This document shows positions 53,937 through 64,000 of a DNA stretch of 64,000 nucleotides, piece after piece. A program made the position numbers and the translations under genes. The DNA comes from Dryococelus australis (lineage: Eukaryota; Arthropoda; Insecta; Phasmatodea; Phasmatidae): assembly GCA_029891345.1 (NCBI GenBank), contig CM057000.1, positions 136,322,663 through 136,386,662 of the forward strand, read 5' to 3'. Numbering within the stretch: the first letter of the stretch is position 1; the number at the start of each line of letters is the position of its first letter. The notes beneath the pieces were generated by a model. It saw only the letters and a list, made by a program, of their open reading frames with translations, was not told where the DNA came from and made no database searches.

Positions 53937-54693
53937 TACACTGAGAAAAAGGTTTTGTTGAATCAAACAAGATTTGTTTGGTGCAACATAATTATTTGGT
54001 TGTATGGGGGCAATGAAATATTTTGTTGCAGAAACCAAATTATTTTGTTGTTCTCATTTGGTTGCCCCAAACTGTAAATTTAGTTGGTGCAACTAAAGGT
54101 TTGTTTTGTCTACACGTAGTCTACATTAAACAGCTTGGGCCGACATAAAAAAAACTTTACAAGTTCGACCCTAAATCGCCTGCGTCCGAGCGCTACGCCT
54201 TGGCAATCTCAGCTAATGTGACAACTGATGACGCCGGAAGGCTTTTGAACAGTTATACTGCAAATATTAGGCAACTTGTGAAAACAAATATTTCCAAGTT
54301 TTGCAGCTTTACTTGTCAGTTACTTGTTGCATTGTTTTATTAATGTGTTTATTCGATTGTTAATCATCAATAGATGCACTAACAAACACGGTTACTGTCG
54401 TAATTGTCACAAAAAATTCAAACAAACTCTCGAGCTGTATTTTTGAATGAAGGCTGTCAAATGGGTGGCCAAACAATTATATACAGTTTATTCATCAAAA
54501 TATTTAGTTGACAGTCTAATTTTTTTGATCCAACACAGAGATTTTGTTTATTCAAACATATATTTTGTTAGACGAACGAAAGTAATTTTGTTGCTTTTAA
54601 AATTTTGTTTGCTCAACAATATATTTTGTTAGAGCACTTAAACATATATTTAGCCCTATATAAACAAATATTTTGTTCAATTTTCTCTGTGTA
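53937..54693. mobile_element. Family K element, TTTTGTTG-rich
   Basis: Inverted ends TACACTGAGAAAAAGGTTTT and ATTTTCTCTGTGTA. Near both ends are repeated TTTTGTTG/ATTTTGTTC words, so the ends carry long arrays of sub-repeats. About 757 bp; the centre (54110-54440) is unrelated and non-coding. Confidence 0.7.
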
Positions 54694-54782
54694 ATTTCGT
54701 CTCTGTGTACATTTTCTACTCTGTGATGTGGTCTGAGGTTCTACACACCCGGACAGCAGCCGGTGAACAAACAATACGTAGG

Positions 54783-55077
54783 TAGGGACACCCGAATTTC
54801 GCGAAAAGATTTCGTGACCATTTGTATTTCATAGAAATGTACCTCAGATCCACTTCCTTGATTGGATTATATGCGTGCTGTGCGACTTGGACGTATGCCC
54901 GCGAATCAGAGACGTTCAATATCGGAGTTACCTAATTATGACTGGCCCTTCAAATAAGAAAATGTCTTCTCGCAGAGAATCGCGGCCAATAAGCAGAGGA
55001 AAACTGCTGGTGCGCCCGTAGGGTGTATAGAAATCCAGCATGTGCGAAAATCTTCTCGGGAAATTTGGGTGTCCCTC
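54783..55077. mobile_element. hAT-type MITE family B, copy 6
   Basis: Ends TAGGGACACCCGAATTTCGC and CGGGAAATTTGGGTGTCCCT. Interior GATCCACTTCCTTGATTGG and CGGCCAATAAGCAG. Flanking octamers do not match. Confidence 0.85.
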
Positions 55078-55094
55078 TGCATACTACAGTGAAG

Positions 55095-55337
55095 TCTGTA
55101 GTCCATTCAAGGGTTACTTCAAAACTTTTCTGAATCCCTGCTGAATTTATTCTTCTAGAATATTCCTCTACCTCGTGCAAACAAAGCTTAACCGAGTATA
55201 GAAAATTACACCAGGGGGACGACGCATCGCGTTCGTGCGGACTCCGTATAATAATATTTTGCATAGAAATTATTTATTACTAGACATTAACAATACAAAT
55301 GAAAATTTCAGATTAATTAAATCTAAGGTACTATTAT
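55095..55337 (-). mobile_element. MITE family F, right half
   Basis: TGTAGTCCATTCAAGGGTTA, GCTGAATTTATTCTTCTAG and CAAAGCTTAACCGAGTATAG in family order on the minus strand. Cut at the family B copy starting 55338. Confidence 0.8.
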
Positions 55338-55632
55338 TAGGGACATGTGATTTTTACGAAAATATTTATGGTCATGCTATACTTCAATATCCTACGCCCA
55401 CAACCACAACTTCCGTTGCTTATTGGCCGTGTGTCTACGTGAGAAGGCATGCTATTGTTTGACTGGGCCAATCATAATAAAGTACTCCGATACCGAACGA
55501 CCATGATTCGCGGACAGACACTTGAGGCACGTGGAGTTTACAATCATCCAATCACGAAAGTGTGTACGAACAGAAGTGTTTTGGGATACAACTGGTCTTG
55601 AAATATTTTCGCGAAAAAAACATCTGTCCCTA
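55338..55632. mobile_element. hAT-type MITE family B, copy 7
   Basis: Ends TAGGGACATGTGATTTTTAC and AAAAACATCTGTCCCTA. Exact 8-bp direct repeats ACTATTAT on both sides (55330-55337, 55633-55640). Confidence 0.93.
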
Positions 55633-55754
55633 ACTATTATGTTGTCATAAGTGTAAAACGCTTATGATACATTGCATATTTAGGAAACAACTAGACACGG
55701 GGGGGTATTTTTCCAATGTGTGTTTCAAAACGTGTAAAGAAACCGCAAATTGGC

Positions 55755-56020
55755 TAGGGGCACCAGGTTTTCGCGAAAAGATTTCAGGACAAGTTGTGAT
55801 CCAACAAACTTCTGTTCAGACCAACTTTCGTGATTGGATCATTTGAATTGTTACGTGTCTTATCTGTCTGCGCACGAATTGCGAACGATCAGTATCGGAG
55901 AAACTTAATTCTAATTGGTCCACTCATATAACAGACTGTCTTCGCGCAAAGACAAGTGGCAAATAATTAAATGAAGATTGCAAGTGTGAACATAGGATAT
56001 TGAAGTCTAGATAAGATATA
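55755..56020. mobile_element. hAT-type MITE family B, copy 8, right end lost
   Basis: Left TAGGGGCACCAGGTTTTCGC, interior CAACTTTCGTGATTGGATC and CAGTATCGGAGAAAC. No right terminal repeat; decays into AGATAAGATATAAGA repeats. Confidence 0.75.
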
Positions 56021-56066
56021 AGAACATAAGATATTGTGCACATAAGATATTGAAAACAGCTGTAGC

Positions 56067-56360
56067 TAGGGACACCCGAATTACGCGAAAAGATTTCCGC
56101 ACGTGATAGATTTCAATGCCCTATGGACATACCAACTTTTTTTCTTTTGCTTATTGGTGGCGTGTCTTTGTGAGAAAATCTTCTCCTACTTAACTGGCCT
56201 ATCAGAATTAGTCAACTTCAATACTGTGCGTCTTTGATTCGCGGGCATACACCCAAGACGCGAAACACGGAAATCTTCCAATCACGAAAGTGGATCTGAG
56301 CTAAAGTGTTATGAAATACAACTGGTCCTGAAGTCTTTTCGCGAAATTCGGGTGTCCCTA
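56067..56360. mobile_element. hAT-type MITE family B, copy 9
   Basis: Near-perfect inverted ends TAGGGACACCCGAATTACGC and GCGAAATTCGGGTGTCCCTA. Flanks GCTGTAGC and GCTATAGC agree at 7 of 8 positions. Confidence 0.93.
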
Positions 56361-56368
56361 GCTATAGC

Positions 56369-56664
56369 TAGGGATAGGAAACTTTCGCGAGTTCAATGAC
56401 CTGTAGGCTAGACTCCACAGTCCTGTGTACACTCGAGCTTCAGATGTTTGTTCATTGGCTGCTGCCCCGGAGAGTAGCCGGTGCTACTACTCGCATGAGA
56501 ATATTGCACTTGCTACTTGTTTCCTTGCAAGTATGCTATTGACCCAGAGTCGTCCAGGGTGTGTCTAATGATCTGTGATCCAATGGCAAAGGTGACTTCA
56601 GAGTACAAGTGTTGGACGTCTAGCTTGTCCTGAAATTAAATCGCGAATTTTTTTTCTGTCCCTT
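56369..56664. mobile_element. hAT-type MITE, B/C-related, abutting copy 9
   Basis: Ends TAGGGATAGGAAACTTTCGC and TCGCGAATTTTTTTTCTG then TCCCTT. Exact 8-bp repeats GCTATAGC (56361-56368, 56665-56672); the left one is also the right TSD of copy 9. Interior is closer to family C (GGCTAGACTCCACAGTCC). Confidence 0.9.
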
Positions 56665-56988
56665 GCTATAGCCTACCAGTCGTTTTTAAAACGCAAAATT
56701 TCCCTGTCGCTAGCTTTGAGCAAAACTAGTGTGTACTATTCGAACGTACGTCGTCTCTTTATTGGTTGTTGCCATGGTGACGATGTGCCGATCAATATCG
56801 CCTCCTAGTCCTGCACCTTCCCTCTCCTCTGGACCAACTGAGAAGTCTCTGTCGACAGCTCGCAGACAGGTAGGGGCCAGATCCATTTTACCCGGGGAGC
56901 TTCCGCGGGATAGTTTCATCCCCCCTCCCTCCCCCAAACGGCAGCTAATTCTCCCTCCTTGACAGTGTTGGAGTGGCAAATCGAGTTC
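56665..56988. other. GC-richer DNA, no gene confirmed
   Basis: The plus-strand frame 56729-56962 passes ACAG|GTAGGG, a possible donor near 56874, after a proline/serine-rich stretch. The product is unrecognised and the minus strand is equally open. Confidence 0.25.
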
Positions 56989-57214
56989 CGTTCCGGAAAC
57001 CTGGGGAGAACCAGCTCCCTAAACCAGGCCCAAGACGCATGCCCATTTCCGTACCAGTTTTCATAAAGATTTTTCACGATAAAGTGAGCACTTTAGAATT
57101 CTGTTCCGGAAACCTGGGGAGAACCAGCTCCCTAAACCAGGCCCAAGACGCATGCCCATTTCCGTACCAGTTTTCATAAAGATTTTTCACGATAAAGTGA
57201 GCACTTTAGAATTC
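56989..57214. repeat. 113-bp tandem duplication over a MITE edge
   Basis: TTCCGGAAACCTGGGGAGAA at 56991 recurs at 57104 and the copies stay identical through GATAAAGTGAGCACTTTAGA. The unit includes about 85 bp of flank plus the first bases of a family A element, so the duplication happened after that insertion. Confidence 0.92.
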
Positions 57215-57595
57215 AACCTTAGAAAAAGGTTACTGCCCCTACCTGTAAATATTTTAACGGGCGCAGTCAGTGACATGCACCCAGTAAAGTTGGTAACGAT
57301 GGAGCGAAAGTAGTTCCACGTCTTAACGGCGAATAAAAAGGTGTTAGGTAATTATTCCTAATGATTTTAATTATTTATTTCGCCTTGTGTTTTTTTTTCT
57401 AATGCACAGAAGTGTAAATATGAGCAGATTTGTGAAATTTTCCTTTTCTAACAATTTTACAGTTTCACTTGACCGACGCATGAATGGAGTGTTGATGCCC
57501 AATTTAACTTTATATGAGGTGGAAGAATACACAACGTGAGTACAAGTAGATCTCAGGTAGGTCTTTCAAAAGTGCTCATTTTACTGTGAACAGCC
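57183..57595 (+). mobile_element. MITE family A, long form
   Basis: Starts TTTTTCACGATAAAGTGAGC (left terminus diverged) and ends ...CATTTTACTGTGAACAGCC. Interior CACTTGACCGACGCATGAAT. Confidence 0.85.
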
Positions 57596-58418
57596 TCTTA
57601 TGTGTCGTAAAAATACAATATTAGAGCAGTAGGTTTACAAGAATATCTTTGGCAACTATTTTATAAAGAAATGTTTTACTTACTACTGTAGATTTAAAAT
57701 GTATTACAAATACTGGGATCTATAAACCATGTTGTATTTTCCATAGAACAGTACAGTATGTTGTACAGCTGCAATTATTTATTTGTACTGTAACAAGAAA
57801 AAAATTTGGGTAACTGGTTTACAAATAATAGTTTGTAAAACGTACAAAATATTTTCACTGGGAAAAGTTTCAAGAGTTCTTAAATATTTGTGATCGCGTT
57901 GATACTTTTTTTTTTTTTTTTTTACGTGTGAGAAGTTCGTCTCGCCGGCGACTTGATCAAAATAAACTAGGACCAGGGACTGTTGCTTCACTCGAAGCGC
58001 GGCGGTGCTTGTCTGCTTTGCACCTGTTACGTCTGCCATATCTGTCACTTCAATTTCAGTTCGCCGGCGGAAATGCAACGATGCGCGTGAAGCAGTGCTC
58101 CTGTTCGCGAGCCTAAGTGGGCGTCGCTAAGTCGAGAGGACATGTTCAGTTCCCCGGCTGGAGCTCTCGTCAGTGAAATATTCCTGGGAGCGGTGGAGAG
58201 GGCTCTGCCGAGACATCGCTGGTTATCGCAGTGACTGAATCGCGCTTTCTAAAAGGTGAATTCTACTGATTCACCGTGCATTTAACTGCTCGTATAACAC
58301 ACTTCGGTTTGCACTCCGCATTGTAAAAATTGTCTCTCGATACTTTTCCAAAGAATTATCTGGAGACTATACAAGATAATTTTTATAATATTGCAAGTTC
58401 ATCAAGGAAAATTTTACG
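57596..58418. other. AT-rich then GC-richer unique DNA
   Basis: 57920-58260 is GC-richer and apparently unique. It includes TTCAGTT/TCAGTG words and AAAAG|GTGAAT, which could be initiator- and donor-like, but I see no coding sequence. Confidence 0.3.
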
Positions 58419-58818
58419 TATAGTCTATAAGCGGTTTCTTCGCACTTTTTTTTATCTAACCTTAGAATAATCACCCCATTCATCATGTGTTTGGTTATTT
58501 CCTAAATATTACATACTTCACAAGTGTTTTATAATTCTGTTAACACAAAAGTACGTTATTTGTTATTTGTGGTAAAGCGGAACTTTTACTTGTATTTAAT
58601 CTATAAATTGTAATGTTTTATTTAAAATTAATGTAAATAAAATCAATGGGAGAACAAGGTGTGTTGGTAATACCTAGTAATAAATAGTTCTTATGGAAGA
58701 TATAATTACACTGAGTGCCCAGGAATATGGTGCGCTATCCCTTTGGTGGAATTTTCTAGACTCTGTTAAGCTTCGTTTGTTTGGGGCGTAGGAATACCCT
58801 GGAAGTGAATGGACTATA
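58419..58818 (+). mobile_element. MITE family F, complete
   Basis: Left TATAGTCTATAAGCGGTTTC, interior AATAAAATCAATGGGAGAAC and GTTGGTAATACCTAG, right ...CCTGGAAGTGAATGGACTATA. The GCAGGGCTTCAG block near the right end is deleted. Confidence 0.88.
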
Positions 58819-59036
58819 AAGTTAATGTGGAATGTATATAACTAATTCTGAATATAAACAAGCATGTAGAGTAAACTTCGAGTTTATTATAAATATGCAG
58901 CTGCATAAACAATTTACTACGGTTCGTAAAACAATGCGTTGTAAAGATACATAGTTTCAGTTTTTGAGATACAAGAAAATATTAGGTAACTAGTTCCCAA
59001 AGAATTATTAGTCAAACTTACAAACATTTTATTACT
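58819..59036. other. Spacer between two inverted family F copies
   Basis: 218 bp of AT-rich DNA without recognised features. Confidence 0.5.
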
Positions 59037-59450
59037 ACAGTCAGTTCGCCGTTACTTTGCAACTTTTCTAAAGCCCTGCTCAAATTCTACTTTCAAGATA
59101 ATTCTTCCGCCAAATGCAAACAAAGCTTAACAATTTCTAGAAAATCACACCAAAGGGTCAACGCACTGCATTCGTGCGCATCCTGTGTAAAAATAAAATT
59201 TCTCATAATAACAATTTCTTACTAGGCATTACCAACACAACCTATTTTCCCTCTAGTTTTATTCATATTAATTGTAGTTGAAGTATTATACTTTATAGAC
59301 AAAATATAAGTTAATGTTCAATTTAGGTACTTTTATTTTGATAGAAGTGTTGAAAGCATGTGATACATGACGTATTTGGAGAACAACACGCATGAAGTGA
59401 TTTTTAAAAGGTTTGATTCAAAAAGTGTGAAGTTGCTACGAATAGGCTAC
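59037..59450 (-). mobile_element. MITE family F, complete, inverted
   Basis: ACAGTCAGTTCGCCGTTAC ... GGTTTGATTCAAAAAGTGTG then AAGTTGCTACGAATAGGCTA. Same family as 58419-58818 but opposite orientation. Confidence 0.88.
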
Positions 59451-59854
59451 AGCGCGGCGCACGCAGCTGTGCAAGGTCGCGTATTTCGTGGTTGGTCCTT
59501 CACGCGGGAGCCGGGTAGTAAAATGATCCGGGGGGGGGGGGGTGGGGTCCTGCTGTCCTCATCGCACTCTTTACAGGATCGCCCCATTCGGAAATTGATT
59601 CCCGACCGCGTAGTTTCGACCGTTCCGACAGGCAACCACAGCTGAGAGGCGTTCTCGACGACCCGTTGGTTTTTTATGACACCTCCTCTCCCTCACCGTC
59701 CAGCTCTCTCGGTACATCCCTCCCCCCTCCCTCACCAGCTCACCCAAAAAACACACACACACACACGCACACGCCTTCATCCCAACACCGACCAGGACAA
59801 TCACGAACTAAATCTAACGGATGCGAACAAGGAAGGTACGTATCAACTAGGCTC
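59451..59854. other. GC-richer DNA with homopolymer and (CA)n tracts
   Basis: G-run at 59530-59542 and (CA)n at 59751-59773. Overlapping open frames in several registers lack motifs. Confidence 0.45.
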
Positions 59855-60020
59855 TTGGAAATTTCGCGAGTGCATTTTTACACACGCTACACTCCAAACG
59901 CGTGCACGTACATTTCTGTTACGTTTGAGTTTTGGATCGCTGACACGCCCAGGCGAACCCGTGGCCCAATAACAGACCTGCAAAGAAACTAAGCAACGAA
60001 TCACAAGCCACCCTATCTGA
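59855..60020. mobile_element. Degenerate MITE-like segment, family E
   Basis: TGACACGCCCAGGCGAACC and GGCCCAATAACAGACCTGCA occur in family E order. Confidence 0.35.
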
Positions 60021-60899
60021 GGTAAAGCTTGCCTACACACTACAAACTATCTCTTCTGTCTTTTTCGATTATTTTTGTATAATGACCAAGGCATACTGAC
60101 GAAATCGCTATCTTAAACGTTAATGCTTGCCAAGAAAAACATTATCGTAAACAGTTAATACTGTTACATGCGGACGCCTGACGAGGTATCTGAGTTCGTA
60201 AGATATAGATGTCTTAATAAAAATAAAAGAACTAAATTTTATTTCTACTTTATTCACGCAGCTAATATTTACAGCATTAAACTATCTGTCTCCACTTTTA
60301 CTCTTTTTATTATTTAATAGTGAGTGCAATTTTTAATGTATATTTCAACTCTAATTAACATCCTTATTAATCGTCTATGTTGGCCAACAGTCAGTTAACT
60401 CATACTCATTATTAAAAAGTGCCCAATACATCTGTTGCCATCGTTTGTAATGTCTTTCACTCACGCATCTAGTCCAGTAGACCAGCATACCAGCCGTACA
60501 TTTCACTGCTTGATACTCGCAGTCGCAGACTTCCCTTCCACTGGCCACTTCTCATGCTGCTCGTCTTCTATCGCTCGGGACTCGATTAACAAATGAAAAA
60601 AAAAATATCAATAAAAAATTGTGTTAAAATGTCGTTAAAAATTTTTAAAAATCGTTTAAAAATTTATTTTGATAAAGTTTTATTTAAAAAAAATTCTTAA
60701 TTAAAAAGTCTTTAACTCCGACGGCCATTTTTCCCATTTTCCCCTCGGAATTTCACTTTTCCCTTAAAAAAATCCCCCTTTAAAAATTTAATTAAAAAGC
60801 TTACATTTCCGAAGGGGGTCCCCCCCCCCCACATCCAATTACTCACCTCTATTCGACTCCAGCAGACGACTGACTCCCTCGCACCCACTCCCCTCAACT
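60021..60899. other. AT-rich DNA, no gene recognised
   Basis: Runs of A/T and AAAATTTTT-like words (60590-60700); a C-run at 60822-60831. Confidence 0.5.
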
Positions 60900-61390
60900 A
60901 TACTCATTCCGCCATTTTGATTTTTTCGTTCGTCATTTGTTTACATGCTACTGGTGGCAGCCATCTTTGTTTATATGTTACTGGAGGCTGCCATATTTAT
61001 TTTTCGTTTGGCATTTGTTTATACATTACTAGAAGCCACCATCTTGGTAGGCGACCGTCATATTGGTAGGTGACCACCATCTTGGTATACATCAACCATC
61101 CACCATCTTGGAAGATATTTCCCAATAGCAACTGACCTTTGACCTGTGACCTTGAAAATCAAAATTCGAGAAAAATGCATAAAAGTTAGCAAGCATAATA
61201 TATTACAGACTACTTCGACCTTGACCCCATGACCTTGAATGACCTGGAAAATAAAAACCTTAGAATAATACATAAAAATCAACAAGCATAATACATTACA
61301 GACTACCGCCACCATATTAGATGCAGACGACCTTGACCCTAACACCATGACCTTGAATGACCTAAAAACAAAAACTCGAGAAAATATATA
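60900..61390 (+). repeat. Family P segment: GCCATCTTGG plus GACCTTGA clusters
   Basis: The first part repeats GCAGCCATCTTTG / CCACCATCTTGG (60905-61115). The second has two tandem blocks of GACCTTGA/TGACCT words separated by ATAAAAACC and AAGCATAATA-type sequence (61135-61375). Related to 11100-11440 and 50330-50535. Confidence 0.55.
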
Positions 61391-61776
61391 TGTGAAGAGG
61401 CAGAAGCTAGTCGAGACGATCCACCTTCCACTCAGCTGCTGTCAAACTAAACCTCCCGGCTTACCTCCCTACTTCTTATAATATACAAGCGTACAAGCCC
61501 TATGGCGTCATATTGACTTTGAACCAATCGCACTGCACCATTAATACATTGTGCAGACACAGACCAGCCAATCACCAAGTTACCACATGATTGCAGCTAA
61601 TCAATCACATGCAAGCATTGTGACATCACACACATGCAGGTAGGCAGGCTTTAGATGCTAGTTCCTTGATCACATTAGCATGCAGTTATATCTTCAACAG
61701 TTTCTTCCAGACAAGTTCTTCGCTCACCTATAAATCATGGTCACACTTAAAGTAGACAACTGACTCCTGTTGTCGG
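61391..61776. other. No gene or repeat recognised
   Basis: Apparently unique, moderate GC. Confidence 0.4.
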
Positions 61777-61965
61777 ACCGACCCCTCACAAGACCGACCC
61801 CATTGACCCCATTGGCCCCATCGGCCAGATCGACCCCATAATGACCCCTGATTGCGGTGCTGTGGTACTGATTGCGGTGCTGATTGCGGTGCTGTGGCAC
61901 TGATTGCGGTGCTAATTGCGGTGCTGAGTGCGGTGGTAAGTGTGGTGTGTGTGTGAGTGTGTGTA
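61777..61965. repeat. Short-period minisatellites
   Basis: GACCCCATTG/GGCCCCATCG-type repeats (61777-61848), then repeated CTGATTGCGGTGCTG units of about 15 bp (61850-61935), grading into GTGTGT. Confidence 0.85.
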
Positions 61966-62122
61966 GATTGCAAGTGAAAAAAAAATATTCATGGATTTTA
62001 AACAAAACTTATATAATACTATTTCTGACATCTGAAATGTGAACATTTTATTTGTTTTAAATTCGCTTTAAAACAGTATATATCCAGGTCCCGCGGTATA
62101 TTTAATCGCTTCCTGGCACACT

Positions 62123-62548
<426 letters not shown>

Positions 62549-62564
62549 GGACTGTATATAATTA

Positions 62565-63065
62565 TGTATTTATATAAAATAGGAATATAAATAATTTATT
62601 TATAGTTATGAACATATAACTATGTAAATATAAAAGTATTTTCAATTTAATTTATATGTATAGGAATAGGTATGTAACTATGTATATGTAAAATTATTTT
62701 CTATTTTATTTATATGTATAGCCATCGATATATAACTATGTAAATATAAAATTATTTTCAATTTAATTTATATGTATAGGTATATAACTATGTAAATGTA
62801 TAGGCATATAACTATGTAAATATAAAATTATTTTCAATTTAATTTATATGTATAGGTATATAACTATGTAAATGTATAGGTATATAACTATGTAAATATA
62901 AAATTATTTTCAATCTAATTTATATATAGGTATAGGTGTATAACTAAGTAAATATAAAAGTATTTTTTCTTTAATTTATATGTAGGTATAGGTATATAAG
63001 TATATAAATATAAAATTATTTTCAATTTAATTTATATACATAGTTATGTACATCTAACTATGAAA
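62565..63065 (+). repeat. AT-rich tandem repeat, ~50-100 bp irregular units
   Basis: Repeated TATATAACTATGTAAATATA and AAATTATTTTCAATTTAATT blocks, at least six times, with variable spacing. Confidence 0.85.
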
Positions 63066-63118
63066 ATAAAAAATTTAATTAAATAGCTACATATGAGCAT
63101 GTGCCTTCTGTAGATGTT

Positions 63119-63387
63119 ACACTCTAAATACGAATCAGCGATATCACCCAGTGAAAAATATTTCACTGAAAGTCAGTTCATAAGCTACTGCTGACCAGTG
63201 AATCAAGTAAATTAACTGGGAACTCGTTATTTATAGCAGTGGCATTCTTAAGATTCAGTGGAAAATCACAAACAATTCAGTGGAATTCAACCACTATATT
63301 AATTAGTTATCTGGCACTGATTATCACTTGCTCAATTCTCACTTTCCACTAATTTGGCTCAATTCTCACTGATCCAAGTTTAGTGTG
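63119..63387. mobile_element. Family J element, short form
   Basis: Inverted ends ACACTCTAAATACGAATCAG and CTGATCCAAGTTTAGTGTG, with TCAGTGGAAA/CACTGA words inside as at 36407. About 269 bp, an internally deleted relative. Confidence 0.75.
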
Positions 63388-63872
63388 CATATGTAGCTCT
63401 TGGCCACGCAACACACTGCACACTCACTGGTTCGCGTCCCATTAAATTTGACGATTTTTTTTGTGGATGGCTCATTGGCAACTCGTCAAATCCCAGAGTC
63501 CTCATACTGCACCTCCCACCACCAACAAATCACGGGAGAAGGGACCCAGTCTCGTGTAACATTTCGATCTTGGAACTGCTGGGTTGTCTGCATCGTGGAA
63601 AACACATTAGGCAAATGCGAAAAGCAGTGCTTCCGTTGTCATCTGCCACCTCGTAACGTTAAGTGCATGTCAGCTAGCTCGAAGAGTTCGTATCCCATAT
63701 TTTCTCCATCTCTGGGTAAAAATAGAGTGGAGTGCTTGAAGTGGAGGGAAGTGAACTGATACAAACGAATCATAGAAATGGTAAACTGAGCAGTCAAGAG
63801 TGGGGGAAAAGTGCAGTTCGGCTATTTCCTTCGTCTGCTTACAAACAGACACTGGGAATTCTCGCTTCTATA
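63388..63872. other. No gene recognised
   Basis: A 119-codon plus-strand frame (63400-63759) has scattered cysteines but no recognisable motif; I treat it as chance. Confidence 0.4.
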
Positions 63873-64000
63873 GACCGTTCACGGTAAAGTGAGCACTTTT
63901 TAAAGCTGTTTTGTCAGACATAATAACCAATAAATACATTTCATTGTGGCCTCGGACTTTTGGTTTTGGGTATGGCGAATGTATACACTGTGTTTATTAC
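63873..64000 (+). mobile_element. MITE family A, short form, cut by window end
   Basis: Left GACCGTTCACGGTAAAGTGA, then CCAATAAATACATTTCATTG and TATACACTGTGTTTATTAC. The right end lies outside the window. Confidence 0.85.

Overview
The window looks like non-coding, repeat-dominated nuclear DNA of an animal with a large genome, most probably an insect. The basis is overall AT-richness, tRNA-derived SINEs, many short inverted-repeat (MITE) families, microsatellites, and the absence of any bacterial-style gene density, operon or ribosome-binding site. I cannot name the species. I found no intact protein-coding gene. Almost every open frame is short, lacks family motifs and lies inside a repeat. 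The only long frame (712 codons, about 32.16-34.30 kb) is an artefact of a 39-bp tandem repeat whose period is divisible by three.

Layout. 0-11 kb: AT-rich DNA with scattered elements (families M, N, A, one SINE). 11-15 kb: a mosaic with CTCF-like and YY1/Pho-like motifs, a ~0.9 kb imperfect inverted repeat (11.73-12.64 kb), and a MITE (F) carrying a nested hAT-type MITE. 15-21 kb: a dense nest of F, C, B, H and SINE insertions plus a small Harbinger-type MITE. 21-31 kb: A, F, N, D, L and I elements, including a three-level nest at 23.98-26.01 kb. 31.5-34.26 kb: about 70 copies of a 39-bp unit, ending against a headless SINE. 34-50 kb: D, B, J, A, C, G, H and SINE copies, a 109-bp triplication and two GC-rich islands. 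50-54 kb: a degenerate pyrimidine-rich tandem block and a decayed gene copy with zinc-finger-like motifs (51.92-52.73 kb, minus strand), with a second relative at 62.1-62.4 kb. 53.9-57.6 kb: a hAT-MITE hotspot with five B-type copies within 1.9 kb. 57.6-64 kb: an inverted pair of F elements, nuclear-receptor-half-site-rich repeat DNA, minisatellites, a long (TA)n and two more MITEs.

The families are named A to Q here only for this window; they were defined by comparing copies with one another. Support is strongest where direct target-site duplications (TSDs) can be read: 8 bp for families B, C and D (hAT-like), TTA for a Harbinger-like element, and an A-rich 9-bp repeat around family H. Because elements sit inside one another, insertion order can be read in several places. 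Coordinates of diverged elements are approximate (about ±10 bp).
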